Shown: positions 12,160 through 24,499, numbered from the stretch's first letter. The stretch is DNA of 64,000 bases from Saturnia japonica (GCA_033032175.1 CM065325.1:13482930-13546929); one strand, 5' to 3'. Program-made: numbers and translations. The notes: a model not told the origin generated them from the letters alone.

Positions 12160-12600
12160 ATCTTTATGTTGAAGAGAGAGACATCAGGATTTTCCTTGAT
12201 ATCTTCTGTCTTCATTACAGAATCACAGATCTTGTGGGCGTGATCAGGGTTACGTGCAAGAACTGTAGAGATGTGCAGGGTCGGAGAACCAAAGATGAAT
12301 GATGTCTGTTAATTTTGGGTTGGCCAGGTGGCCTCCAACCTTCCTTAAATGGCCACCCCAAGCGTCGCGTGTTTTATGTTATCGCTGTCCGTAGGTGACA
12401 TGGTAACTGATCTTGAACGTCGTCACGATTCGGCACTGTCCAGTCATGATCTTCTCGTCGGGTTCCGACTGAGTGGGTTGCCTCGAACAATCTTGATCTA
12501 ATATTAACAGAAGTATTCACGTTGCGAGGGCTCGAGCTAGAATTATCCTTCAAGCCCATGCTTGTCTTCCTATATGGCTACGTGTGTCACAGAGCATACA
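12160..12600. other. GC-richer unidentified stretch before the repeat at 12640
   Basis: About 440 bases with clearly higher GC than the surroundings and no long open frame except a 61-codon minus-strand frame without recognisable domain. It looks like decayed coding DNA, perhaps part of a retroelement or a processed gene copy. I could not identify it. Confidence 0.3.
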
Positions 12601-12639
12601 TGTTGTTAGCGCGCAGTGTCTCTACTTTTCATTTATTTT

Positions 12640-13000
12640 ATTTTCCACGTATTTTCGAAGCCCAGTTGACCTAGAATCATGAAATTTGGTAAGAAGCAAT
12701 GCAACGTCTTATAGCACAAGTGAAGAAAAAAATCCGAAAATCGTAAATTTGTGGTTACATCACAAAAAAAATTTCGATTACAAACTTATTTAAACTGACC
12801 GCGACATACGTTGATGTATGGGGACAACAGTTTTCCAACGGCAAAGTTAAGTCTGTCCCTCAATAGAGTTTATCATTAAATTACAACTATTGTTCGGTGC
12901 TTTCTTCGGTTATGTTACCTTATTAATTTGGTGAATATGGCTGTACAATTACGGAATCCTCGGTGCGCTAGTCCGATTCGCCCTTGACCGGTTTTTTCTA
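12640..13000 (+). repeat. Dispersed lepidopteran repeat ending in the 'ggtgcgctagtccgattcgc' module
   Basis: Modules ttgacctagaatcatgaaat, atagcacaagtgaagaaaa, cgtaaatttgtggttacatc, and a terminal cggaatcctcggtgcgctag followed by tccgattcgcccttgaccgg. I recognise these from a repeat common in moth and butterfly genomes. Class unassigned; no second copy seen in this window. Confidence 0.55.
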
Positions 13001-13510
13001 ATACAAACCTCTGTTTATGCTTAGATATTAACATAGTTAATAACATATGGCGTTGTAACAGTTGATAACAGCCCAATAATTTGTAAATTCAATCTTATCC
13101 TAATTTTATATCAATGCCAAAATTTTAACATGTTTCAGTAAAATGACCGATTGTAAATTAATCAAACACTCGTCAAAAATTTAAGACTTCATACATATAA
13201 TGAAAATTAATAAATATTATTGGATGTTCAGCTAAATTCATAGCAAGCTTAGTGAATCATCAAATTATATTAAAAATTATCTATAAAGTATAGTCAAAAT
13301 AATCGAGTATTATAAAAGATTGATGAATTTTGAAGAAGCGACAGATATATGCCAAGGCCATAGCAAGTAGAAGGACGTGATCTCCGCCTACCCCACTGGC
13401 AAAGAAAAATCGTTTATTGCGGGTACAATACTAAAAAATGAAGAAATTTGTTTTTTTCTTTGTTTTATGGCCTTTAATACTTCGGGTTACGTCGGCCTAG
13501 TAAACACATT

Positions 13511-14020
13511 GGCGAGATACCAGCAATAAATCTCAACGGGTGTCTCATTAAACGTGTTTTTGCTTTTAAATACTTGGGGCATTGGGTTACCGCAGATCTG
13601 TCTGACAATATGGATATCGAACGAGAAAGTAGAGCGATGGCTGCCCGAAGCAATATGTTGGCTCGCAGGTTTGCACGAAGTTCTTGGCCAGTGAAAATTT
13701 ATCTTTATAAAGCTTACTGCCAAACGCTGTATACACGCAACCTGTGTGTCAACTATTCGCGGAAGGCTATAAATACATTAAGAGTACAATATAATAATGC
13801 CTTCAGAGTGCTGTTGTGGCTGGCTCGGCACTGTAGTGCATCACAGATGTTTGTCGATAATGTCACAGATGGCTTTCATGCAATTGTGCGTAAACGAATT
13901 GCATCTGTGATGACCTGTTTGGGGGCCAATACCAGCAGCATCCTGCAAGTGATCGCAAATAGAGTCTACTGTCCGATATTGCAGCACTTGGTTCGCGTTC
14001 ATGTTGCGGGAATTATTTAA
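13511..14020 (+). pseudogene. LINE-type reverse transcriptase C-terminal fragment
   Basis: One open frame of 169 codons with no starting Met, ending at TAA 14018-14020. It reads FKYLGHWVTADLSDNMDIER, then MLARRFARSSWPVKIYLYKA, YCQTLYTRNLCV, LRVQYNNAFRVLLWL and CPILQHLVRVHV. This is the region C-terminal to the palm in non-LTR retrotransposon polymerases (FKYLGH and the following thumb-like helices). The catalytic domain and endonuclease are absent upstream, where frames are closed. It is 5'-truncated, as is common for LINEs, and ends in tttattcattaag. The frame is still open, which suggests modest age. Confidence 0.75.
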
Positions 14021-14937
14021 AACATATTTTTATTCATTAAGAACTCTTAAAATTATTATTATAATTAACATGGATATATTATTTTCTGAATAAATAACTT
14101 ATTATTATTATTAAATCAAACGCATTTTATTATGAAGTTATATACCGAACGGGCATCATTATTGCCAGGTTTGGACAATATAGCATAAAAAGAAATTATT
14201 CAAAACAAAATATAGCTTTTATATCTGCTAGTATTATTTAACAACGGCCTCTCATTCAGCTACATACTGCAGTATATTGCTTTGCAGTACTTTAGCACTG
14301 CTTTTCAATAAGAGGCCTTAAGAGGCACAGACGCCCAGCCCGGTATATGGATGATGAGTGATAATCTGTGTCTATAAAGTCTTATCAATCATTACTTTGG
14401 ATAAATACCCAATCCGGGAGTTGACAACTTTTGGAAATTTATTTTAAACACTTTATATGTTGAAAATAATACGTATGAATAAATATTTTTTAATTTAAAT
14501 AAATAATACGCCACAAAAACGCTGCATTATGGCCCGTGACGTTATCATTCATTTTATATGTCATTTTGTATGATAAAAGTGACAAGTGTGACAATTGATG
14601 CGAGTCTTTTCATATTTCCTGAATGGTGATGTATTTTTTCTAATCGGCGCTTCAAATCACGTGACACAAAGACAAAAAATATTAATTTTCAAAGGTAAAA
14701 TTAAATAAATAATGAATTACTTTTTTCAGTTTTGTATTATTTTAGAAATTTATCTATAGACCAATATTACTTAATAATTTGTTTTAATTTTGAAACACAG
14801 TCAACTCGCGGATTCCATATACAAACAAGCTTAGATATTACTTGTGTTTATTGTATTGTATTATATTATATAGATTTTATTTAAACACTGCATTTTGTTG
14901 TCATCTAAAGCGATTAACAAGTTTCCTTTTATTTCAT

Positions 14938-15145
14938 ACTAGCTGTGCCCGTGGCTCCGTTCGCGTGGACTACAGAATACCGTCGGTATTTGGTAACCGC
15001 GCTTCCACCTACGGCAGTCGTCCGCTGGTTATTTTAAAAGATAAAATGCTTATTATTTTTAAGCTACCTGCCAGTGAAATTCCCGTCAAAATCGGTCCAA
15101 CTGTTTCGGGGAATAACAGACATTTCAATTCTATTAAGCTATTAG
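14938..15145 (+). repeat. Interspersed element with ACTAGCTG terminus (family T), truncated copy
   Basis: actagctgtgcccgtggctc, gcgtggactacagaatacc, attttaaaagataaaatgct, then the 3' module tgccagtgaaattcccgtca. The middle section is missing. It belongs to the same family as 11791-12132. The 114-codon open frame through it is fortuitous. Confidence 0.7.
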
Positions 15146-15274
15146 CTAATGAGATTAAGTTGGGTAAAAACGTAACGCCGCGTTAATAAAAGCATTAGTA
15201 ACAAAATGCTCACCGGGTGTAGGTGCTTTTTAACACGCTTTTTAAATGTGAGCATGTGTTACTGTTGTAGGATT

Positions 15275-15730
15275 TTTTAAATATATACTTATAATAAAAG
15301 AGGAAAGAGTCGAAATCTGTACATTGATGATATTTGAAAAAAATAATACGGGGGGGGGGGGGGGGCTTAGAATCATGGACAAACACATTTCGATAGTTTT
15401 TGAAATTTTTGTCTGTCTGGCTGAATGTTTGCAATAGGTTATGTTCATATAAAAAATAACGTACTTACATGTATGTCATTTTGTAATATAATTAAAATAA
15501 TTAGTGAAAAAAATGTGAAAATATACCAAATTAATCCAAATTATTTTATATTTAAGTAAGTATACTATTTAAAAAAAATTGCAAATATATGTATTTTCAC
15601 TTTTCCCTGAGTATTCATAGATGGCGCTGTATGGTTTGGTTTAAATTATCATGAAATTGATTTGATATTTATTGTCACACTTAAGTATATTTTCTTTAAG
15701 CACATAAATTTTTTCAACGTTTCTTCTGGC
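15275..15730 (+). repeat. Dispersed repeat, pair of 45265-45735
   Basis: See 45265-45735 for the shared modules. This copy contains a run of 16 consecutive G at 15350-15365. Confidence 0.6.
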
Positions 15731-15749
15731 ACTTTCTGCCTCGCACAAC

Positions 15750-15925
15750 CACTCTGTAGAATCAACTGTGGGACCTTCAAGAAGAGAACTTATTCTTCCC
15801 TAAAAGGCCGGCAACGCATCTGCGAGCCTCTAGTGTTGAGGATGTTTGTGGGCGGCGGTGATCACCTTCCATCAGGTGCGCCACCTGGCGTTTGCCCCCT
15901 TTTTACCATAAAATAAATAAATAAT
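15750..15925 (+). mobile_element. LINE 3'-end fragment with A-rich tail
   Basis: aaaaggccggcaacgcatct, gcgagcctctagtgttgagg, gtgggcggcggtgatcacct, tgcgccacctggcgtttgcc, then an (aaataaat)-rich tail. I recognise this string as the common 3' end of a lepidopteran non-LTR element (usual form: ggccggcaacgcacttgcga). The open frame over it is not a host gene. Confidence 0.7.
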
Positions 15926-16329
15926 AATATTGGAAGACTGGGATTTTATTGTTATTTTTAAATGTTTTTAGATGGATTTGAACGTTATTTTTAAATGTAT
16001 AAAATAATCAATAATATCTATTCGATCTAAATTTTCAACTATATTTATGTCTTTGATTGGTGTTTACGCTGTCAAGATTTTTATTAAATTATTTTATTAA
16101 TTTTATTATCTTCTGGATATTAACGGTTTATAAAAATTAAGTTATTAAATAATATTAGCATTTCGTAAAGGACGGTTGACATTAAAATGATTTTAGTTGG
16201 GTATTCTATAAGCTTATACTGGTTAATTTTCTAAACTATACTGTCTTCTTTTTTAATGCCAACTGTTTTCATCAGCAATTCTGCCAACGTCATGTGATTA
16301 GAATATTTTTCTAATTATTTTTGTAGTTT

Positions 16330-16700
16330 TCATACATAGCTCGTAACAAGATGGCGGCCCCCTTGTTAAAACTGTCCAGCGATTTCTTGCGGCAACCTAA
16401 AATGCAGTTCCTAGTTATTATTTATAATCCACTTTACTTGTGCATAATAACAAAAGTACTTTCATCACGTAAAATGCCGCCAAAATTACACAGGGCAAAA
16501 AAATAATACACAAGTTTTGTATGCAAGTATGCATGTGGTGAAAAGTTCGTCATAGTAACTCTATTTAAATGTCGCGTTTCGGGATCAGCCTGTGCATATC
16601 CAGTAAAATTAATGCAGGCTGGAATGACAGCGGCTACCGGCGCTAGATTACGATCTCTCAGCGGTCGCCGATGTGTTAGGATTGTTCTTTGCTGACCATC
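16330..16700 (+). repeat. Dispersed repeat family K, plus-strand copy
   Basis: aagatggcggcccccttgtt, aaaactgtccagcgatttct, caacctaaaatgcagttcct; then tcgcgtttcgggatcagcct, gtgcatatccagtaaaatt, gattacgatctctcagcggt and cgccgatgtgttaggattgt. Both halves recur together or singly elsewhere: 32995-33130 (first half), 35165-35400 and 40080-40240 (second half), and 30790-30925 and 53480-53620 (second half, inverted). Confidence 0.55.
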
Positions 16701-16854
16701 AGGTACAGTACAATCACTATACTGTAGTAATATATAAAAAAAAAAAACAAAAGAATATTTTTTAAATTAACAGAGTTCAAACAACAATGCTTTATTTAAA
16801 ACTGTCAAGGGAGTTTTTGTGTTGTCTTGTTTGTTCTTGTTACCTATACTAATA

Positions 16855-17038
16855 CAGTGTAAACTCTTTATAACGAAACTCGAGGGACTGAGCATTTTTT
16901 GTCGTTATAGAGAGTTATCGTTATATGGAGTGGAGATCCAATATGTGGGTTTTAACGCAAACCAACCAAGTTGGGCTCACTTCAATGTTATAGGGAGTTT
17001 ATCGTTATAAAGGATAACGTTATAAAGAGTTTACACTG
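16855..17038. mobile_element. 184-bp MITE with Tigger-type ends
   Basis: CAGTGTAAACTCTTTATAAC ... gttataaagagtttacactg with TA at each flank (16853-16854, 17039-17040). The subterminal sequence (tttttgtcgttatagagagt, gtgggttttaacgcaaacca) matches the ends of the 751-bp element, while the middle of that element is absent. It is a typical deletion derivative. Confidence 0.88.
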
Positions 17039-17040
17039 TA

Positions 17041-17280
17041 TTATAAAGCTGAAGTGTTTGTTTGTTTAGTTGAACGATCTAATCTCAAGAACTACTGGTT
17101 CGAATGGCCCAATTATTTTAGTGATGGATAGCCCATTTATCTAGGAAGGCCATAGGCTATATAACACCACGCTGCGACCAATAGAATCGGAGCATCAATG
17201 AAAAATGTTGCAAAAACGGAAGGGCACGGTAGTTAGGCCGGTTGGTAGCTCTACGAGGTAGCATGTCGCGCGATTGTTTT
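17041..17280 (+). repeat. Dispersed lepidopteran repeat (aaggccataggctatataac type)
   Basis: gtttgtttagttgaacgatc, taatctcaagaactactggt, aggaaggccataggctatat and cacgctgcgaccaatag. I know this module set from moth and butterfly interspersed repeats. It follows directly on the 184-bp MITE. Confidence 0.5.
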
Positions 17281-18555
17281 TGTGTGTGGTTCGTAGTAAA
17301 ACAAAGATGTTATATGGCCAAATAACATTACCTACTTGATGAATAAAAAAAAATTACTTGACAGATCAAGATCCCGCCAAAAAGTAGATTACAGATAAAA
17401 TATGTAGCACTTATTTATTAAAAAATACGTTTGACAGTGCGAAGTGTGCATCCCAATGCCTTGGTGCGCCTCGCCACTCTGGGGCGCTGTCAACAGAAAC
17501 TAAATTATATTAATTTCCGGAGAACAGAAGACTAGAGCTGCTTAAACTAAAAAAAGTGCGTGCGTACAAAGTACAATGTTAGGAATTTAATGAATTAAAT
17601 TGTCATTAAAATATTAAGTACTTATATTAAATTCATAAATAAAGAGTGGCAAATTAAAATGCCAAATGTTATTTTTAAATATTAAAACTTCCTAACCTTC
17701 AAACGAATTAACATAAAAAATTGTATATTAATAAAAAGATAACAAATATATTACTTACTCTGAACAACTGCTTAGATTTACAAATTTATCACAAAATGTT
17801 TATTTATAAATTTAACTCACTGTTTACACATTGTCTCCATGGCTACTTGCTTCATGCTACGTTCGCCCTTTCTCACTCTCTCACAAAACGTTTCAAATTT
17901 TCGTGACACATCTTAATGACGCGTTGCATCCGTACAAATTTTACACTCATGCGCGCAAAGAAGTTTCACTTCAAAAATTCTAATAATATGTACTTAAAAG
18001 AGCTCAGAATGTGATTCGAAAAAGTTGTTTTCATATCTGTGTCTGATAAGCATAAGTTTACATTTTGACAAAATATTAAACCTGTAGTTGCGCCGTGAGA
18101 TGAAAGAACCCCTGACCCTGACGAGGTTAGTTAAAATGCGTATTATTAACAAATCGAAAAAAATAATACTTGTCAGGTTTCCTGTTTCGTTTGACCTTTA
18201 ACATCACTAAGAAGAAGCTAAATCATATATTAAAGCCAAAAAGTTTTTGGCCATTCTAATAACATAATAATATCAATATAACATTATCAAATTCATCTTA
18301 AATGATTTTTCGCGTAATTTGTGATGCCAAGGTGTGCTTGCTTTCTCAGACAGATTTTTCTAATGTATTGTCTAATATATCTAATTATTAACGAATGGGA
18401 AACGTATCTTTTACATAATTTTTGGTGGAAAAATAAATTTTCCATTTGAGTTTAGTACCCGTTCATCTCTGGTGAGAATGAATAATTATTCAAAGTTTCT
18501 AAAACGATTCTACTTTATTTAAAATATCTTCCATTTTGATTTTCAGTTGCACTTC

Positions 18556-18795
18556 AACTGCCTCATTAGCCTAGTGGTCCTAAGCGCGACTGCTATGCTC
18601 GAGGTCGTGGGTTCGATTCCCAGGTCGAGCAAAGTGATATTGGGGTTTTCTATGAAATTCTCAGTAGCAGCTCGGAGTTTGGCTTCGTGCTCGATTAATT
18701 GCAATAGGCCTAAAACATACCCGGCGAACTGTGAGTGTACATTAGTACACCTCTGCCTAACCCTTCAGCGATATAGGCGTGATGGTATGTTATGT
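18556..18795 (+). mobile_element. tRNA-derived SINE (family A), plus strand
   Basis: CCTCATTAGCCTAGTGGTCC (box A-like) is followed by GTGGGTTCGATTCCCAGG (box B), then the family body ttctatgaaattctcagtag and a 3' part with cctaacccttcagcgat. It is the same family as 487-630 and more complete. Confidence 0.8.
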
Positions 18796-18879
18796 TACAA
18801 CTGCTATTAACTAATACTCCAAAAATAATGAGGACCTCGAACTGGTCAAGTAAAATTGACAGTTTTTTTTTAAAGTAGT

Positions 18880-18990
18880 GTGTACGGACGTCGTGATAAA
18901 ACCGTAGCATGATGGTAGAGTATTTTCTAATGCCCACCTGCCTAGCTAACACCCTCAAGTTGAAAACCTGTCGTCAAGCACCTATAGGTG
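18880..18990 (+). repeat. Dispersed repeat, pair of 29570-29725
   Basis: ttctaatgcccacctgccta, gctaacaccctcaagttgaa, gtcaagcacctataggtgtg. The inverse of each piece is present at 29570-29725. Confidence 0.65.
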
Positions 18991-20218
18991 TGTTCCGGCA
19001 GCTGCACTTGAGACTTGGCAAATAATAAAAAAAGCCTGTATCATATACAGTTAAAATTAACTCGTTAAACGTAAAAAAACCTAACCAGACTTAACTTCCT
19101 TTAACAAATACGATGTTCTACAGAGATCATTATTCACGTTATTAAATTAAAATGACCAGATATTGTTTAAAATGGTTAGACACTTAACGTCTTATTTGTA
19201 AAACAAAATCTATGAAATAATAATGCATCCAGAGTGTTTCTTCTCAGTGCCGAGTCGGCGCAAACGCAAACTAATTAAATCATGTGGAAAAACAGGATAG
19301 CTGACAAAACGTACAAGTGAGATAAGAGCGTTTCGAGCTGTGCAATAATTTATAACAATTTTGAATAATTTTGTTAATCTCGTGGAATTTATAAAATTTA
19401 ATTCTAAAATTTCGGAACCGAAATAAGAGCGAGATCCTGTAAATGTAATATATCTGAAAGCGGAATTTACTTTTGAATTATACTAGATATATCTGAAGTA
19501 AGATATTGATTCTCTATTTGTTGATTGATCTTAATCTGCATCGATGGTCTCACATCAATATACGTGACCTATATTCCTAAATGCTTAATCCTCATGCAAA
19601 TGTTGTCAAGTATTTAGGGTGAAACAATAAGTAGTAATACCAAGTTGAGTACTTTTAATTTTGTCCTATCATCATTATCCATAATTACCATTTATTATAA
19701 TACCCTGATATCATATACATGTTTTAAATTTACACAAACTGCACCCGTCCGATATAGTTTTCATTTTAATGTTAAGAAACGTTCTACAAGAGTTACTATT
19801 AAAGGCGGAATCCGACTGTTTGTTATCTTTAGCAACCTGTAAAACGAAATCAAATCTTTTTCATTTATTCTTGCATCTCTATTTCGCAGATTTCCAATTT
19901 CTAATCAGTGCAACTATTTGATCTCAAATTTGTAAAACTTGTACATTTGTTATTTCAAGGGCATGTCAAAGATGGAAATAAACAGTAGTATAAACATGCA
20001 ATCGTTAGTAAAAATCTGTAATTGTTAGGTTCAGATACTGCGAACGCAATATATCTAATCATTTCAATTTAAAAGGTTTCAAGTGAATGGTACGTCGATT
20101 ATTTTTCCGACATTAAAACGAAGTTGAAAATGCTCTGTTTATAATTGGAACGCACTAACCCAGACTTATTTTCGTTGCTGTATTGAAAAATAATTATATT
20201 CATTACATAGTTGCACGA

Positions 20219-20266
20219 GATAGAGAGAGAGACGGACAGAAAGAATGTGAGAGAGAGAGAGAGAAT
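20219..20266. repeat. GA-rich microsatellite
   Basis: gatagagagagagacggaca ... gtgagagagagagagagaat; imperfect (GA)n. It could bind GAGA-type factors, but there is no direct sign of function. Confidence 0.75.
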
Positions 20267-21839
20267 TGGGAATAAATAAGATTCCCTGGTGATTGTAAAG
20301 TTACTCAGTTTATGATATACTAATCTTGGACACTAGTTATCCTTTGGCATAGGGTATCATACAAATATTAAAATACCTCTTAATAACTTGCCCTGTCGAC
20401 AATGACTTATAGTTTCGAACCGAAAACATTTAATAAGAAAATTAAACAAAATGAGATTCACTAAACAGGATCACGGAACGCGCCATGTTAGGTAGGCATT
20501 ACCTTGATAATATGCCTAATTTGTAACACGAATATCAGAAAAAAAAATCGGTGAAGATGTCATTGTCGGTAAAACTAATCCAGCCGTGAATATATCTACT
20601 GAATGGGGTCAAGAGAAAGTGTGGGAAATCACTTAAAGAGCTACATTCATATTGATCGACGAAATTGCAAGATTTGCAGAATAGTGTAAGAGAGGAAGAG
20701 GTTCTTGGGTAGGTAGCGGTGGAAGGATACAAATCGTCAATATAATAATTATGACCAGACGTTTTCCAGCATTTTGAGACATTTGAATAGTTTTCTCTGT
20801 AAGGCCTTAAGTACATGGCTTTTGCTTTGAGAACAATATGTAATTTAATTTATAATTTATTCAGCTTCACTATCAACATTTCAATGAACGAATTAATAGT
20901 TTATTGCATTTTATGCCGTCACTGAAGAGCTTACCGCAAGGCATTTTTTCCTGTAACCTTTAAAACCTTCATTATGATTATTCAGGATTGATTTCCACGA
21001 TCATATTGGAAGTATCCAAATACAATATTGTAGAGTCATTAGGGATTGCACGCAAGATATATTTTCATCAAGCTCCGTCATGATTTTGAATGTTTACGAT
21101 AAAGATAATGTTTTATACACACAAGCTTATGTTGACTGTTGATACCAAGAAAAGTAATGTTCTTTGAACTATCGTTGTAACCTATAACAATGATTAAAAT
21201 GCCAATCATTACAATGTAACAATCAACTTCAAAACCATTGTAAATGGTACGATTTGTTTCCTATTCAAGATTTAATATGGTAAAATGTCACATTTATAGA
21301 TATGTCCCACAATATAAAAGTGATACACTTGAAATCGTGTAGTATCTGCTAATTTTTTCATTTTATTGAGCCAATATTCCGAATATTCTACATGAGGCAC
21401 GGACACGCAACTACTACCTGACAGTTATTACTAATGCTGGTTAGTTATAGAATTAGATGAATTTAAACCTGTGGATACCATAATTAGCCATGACTACAAT
21501 AAGGAAATGAAGATTTCAGCCTTAAATGTATAAATTAATTGTACGAGATTAACATTACAAAAAAGGACTATACTGCACTGAATATGTTATTCGCACAACA
21601 TTAATCAGATTGTATCAGTACTTAGACAATACAATAATCAGATACTTACATGATAAAGTCTCTTTCTCACCGTTATTGATAAAGTGAAGACCAATGGAAC
21701 AAATGGTGCCCGATGAAGCAATAAAGAATACGCAGATATTCATACCGTTCTGTAAAAGAAAATTGCGTTACAGTCTGCTGTGTGCTGCCTTTGTCGTGAA
21801 CAAGATCATCCGACGTAACATGCCCCGGTGACGTAACAT

Positions 21840-22245
21840 GTGAAAACGAGAGTGTTCAACGAAGACGCGGCGCGAATATGTGCCTTATGCCGCGTTCGAA
21901 TCCATTCAGTTAGTTCGGCCGTGACAATGCGCGCGACTGCTGAGCGCGGGGGGCAGGCGCGCCGCAAAAGTGGGTCGTTCGCGACGTGAGTCAAGTTCAA
22001 GGCCACACACCAAAGGGTGTAGTCGCCCGAACGCTAATAGATGGCGTTGCGCGATTCGAAGTTTGAAAATTTCGCGAGCCCTGGGGCGCGGGGGGAGCGC
22101 GACCGTGGTGCGGGAACAAATTTTCGGTGCAACATACACGACACGACGCTGCACTCGTGTACCGAACGTCGCGACGCGCAGTACTTTCACGCAACACTAG
22201 ACCTAAACTTCTGAGCTTACCAAGACATCACAATAACAAGCCGAA
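21840..22245 (+). promoter_or_regulatory. ERR: GC/CpG-rich promoter and 5' UTR of ERR exon 1A
   Basis: A sharply GC- and CpG-rich block of about 370 bases in AT-rich DNA ends just before a good start codon (ccgaaATGg at 22246). This composition is typical of insect promoter and first-exon DNA. A TCAGT-type initiator-like sequence occurs near 21905. TCAAGGCCA at 21997-22005 is one base from the ERR response element TNAAGGTCA. Long open frames on both strands here (21806-22200) follow from GC-richness and are not credible genes. The start of transcription was not determined. Confidence 0.55.
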
Positions 22246-22266
22246 ATGGATTGGATGGACGACGTG
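22246..22266 (+). CDS. ERR: ERR first coding exon 1A (7 codons)
   Basis: Seven codons, MDWMDDV, followed by a strong donor (GTG|gtaagt). The exon sits directly after the GC-rich block and ends in phase 0, so it joins cleanly to exon 2 (VQMMQAGN...), which also starts in phase 0. Support comes from start context, splice signal, phase and promoter-like surroundings. The exon is too short to be proved by similarity. If it is not used, translation could start at the ATGATG pair in exon 2 (61628-61633). Confidence 0.62.
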
Positions 22267-24499
22267 GTAAGTACAATAATAAAAGGATATTTGAAAATAT
22301 TATTTAATCATTGAATATATTAAACAGACTATTATTATTTTAGTCTAAATATGTTTTGCCTTGACCTATCCTAACATATTATTATCAACGAGACCTGTGT
22401 ACACGATTACCGAATTTTTGTCACATTGGTATTGTATATTATTTATTTCCCCTTTCAACATTATATGTAATATTGAAGTTGCATTGGAATAATATAGTAA
22501 TTTTAATTCATTTTAAATATATTAGATGTAAATATCATTTCCAAAGATGAACTACATATTTTTTATATTAATTCAAAATGTCATCATGCGTTTGAAGTCG
22601 ATATTTGTATAATATTTTTTATAATTAAATATTATATAAAATTACTTACTTACTAAATAAATGATTATTAAAATTAATTTTATTAATAGATATATTCTAT
22701 TACGAAAATTGTGTAGGTTCTGGAAGAAAACAAAATTGAAAGTATCTGGGAAAATCTCGCTCTACTGGTATATTTTCTAAATTAATATATATTACTTACA
22801 TCTATATATTTTATTAATATTTAATATTATGTAATATGGTGATATTCAGTTTTTTAATTAATATTCCGAAATTGTGAATATCGTTGCTCGGAAAACAGAG
22901 CGGTGCGAATCATGGAAAGCGGCGCGAGTTCCCGACCTGCCTTAACGTTAAGATCGATAACCGCCGCCTATTATCCATCTCTAGCGCTCTAACGGCTGTG
23001 TTGTAAGCGTCGTCGCGTGGAGCCTATTTTTGCGTTTCATATCTACAATAATTACACACTCCCGTTTTAAATTTTCAACGTTTTGACAACTATCCAAATT
23101 GGATTTCCGGTTCCCTTGTAGGTTACTCAGAAGTGTTTCGTGTCCTTTTCGTGTGAATTTTTTTTATACCATTTTCCTTTTATTTTGTATTTCGAAACGA
23201 GACCAAAGAGTTTTTGTATAATTTCGGTCTTCATATTTTGTACGATTTGCACATAAAAACACGATATTTGTCGAGGATTGAAGAGTTACTGTTAGACATA
23301 TCTCAGATATGATAATTAAAATTGAATGTAACATTTTAAATAAGTTGATATTACCATTTAATGCATTACATTTTAATGTTTTTTTTTTTAAACTGGTATA
23401 ATTAATAATATTTTACATAATTTATTAACTTCTAAAAAATTATTCGAAGTTTAATATTACAATATCAAGACCAGTATCTACCGGTCATTTTAGCTTAGGA
23501 TTTACTTGGTTATTCTGCGAAGTTTGGCGAAACCTGAAAAAAAAAAATTTTTTTTAAAAAAAAATTCATAACGAATACACCTACTACATAGTCTACGCGA
23601 GGGTGTATATTCTGCAATATTTCCCTTCATTTCGAATACACTTTGAATCGATTTTTTTTTGATAATTTTATTTTACCTAATACTAATAAGTGAGCAATTG
23701 GTTTTTAAGAAATGTTTATATTCTAAGTTTGCCTAAATAGACGTTTTTTTGACACCGAGTGAAGCTCGATTGCCAATCTTGAGACTGAAAAATACATTTT
23801 TTCTTTAGAGTAGGTATATTTTAGACTAGCCGTGCCTCAAGTCAATCAAGACAAGACATCGGCATTTAACATCAGGCACTAAATCGAATTATGGCATCGA
23901 AACGCCATTAAAAATCAACCACGCGGTATTGGGTAATTAGTTAAGCCTTGCAAAACATCAAATTACTACTAAGTAGTGGCAAATAAAAAAAAATGAGTGT
24001 AATTTTTTTTTTGTAAAACCGTAAAAACGTTACACCACAATCTCATATGATGTTAAGTAATGTGGCCGAAGACGATAACATGATACATTTAAAAACAGTT
24101 ATGCATGTGTTGCCTTTGTTAAGTGCAAATATTGGAGCGCAGCAATGGTGCTTTTCGGAAAATAAATATAATAATACTAGCTGTGATCCACGGTTTCACC
24201 TGTGTGAAATTTATTGGACCAACTTTTCGCCGCGCCGTGCCGCCTACGCACACGTGTAGCCAGATTGCTTGACGTTCATGGTTAGTGCTCCATCCGTCAA
24301 GTGTGAAAATTCCTCAATGAATACACTATAAAATGCAAAAAGAACTTTTCAACTCTGACTCGTAGTTTCAGAGCACTTGAGCTTTTATTATAATACTAGT
24401 GTAAACTAGTAAATTTAAAGATTAAATGATAAGGGCTTTAATAAACTTTAATTGATTATTAAAACAGTGTCAATTATTAAAACTACCCTCCTATATGAA

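Larger units (their letters stand above)
4981..21830. other. Intergenic region between divergent TMED10 and ERR
   Basis: About 17 kb with no supported host gene. Recognisable content: Tigger-type elements (6525-7275, 16855-17038), SINEs (10341-10562, 18556-18795), LINE remnants (13511-14020, 15750-15925), elements with ACTAGCTG termini (11791-12132, 14938-15145), and other dispersed repeats listed separately. The stretches about 7.3-9.2 kb and 19.0-21.8 kb look unique, AT-rich and featureless to me, apart from simple repeats. The 132-codon open frame at 5318-5716 has no recognisable domain. Confidence 0.7.

Noticed and set aside
15662..15916. 84-codon plus-strand frame
   Set aside because: Its second half is the common LINE 3' end (aaaaggccggcaacgc...), so it is not a host gene.
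18556..18640. tRNA gene
   Set aside because: A and B boxes are present but no acceptor stem or complete cloverleaf. The sequence continues into a SINE body shared with 487-630.
21806..22200. Overlapping 66-94 codon frames on both strands
   Set aside because: They lie in the GC-rich ERR promoter block, where stops are rare by composition. The Arg/Pro/Ala-rich translations have no recognisable content.
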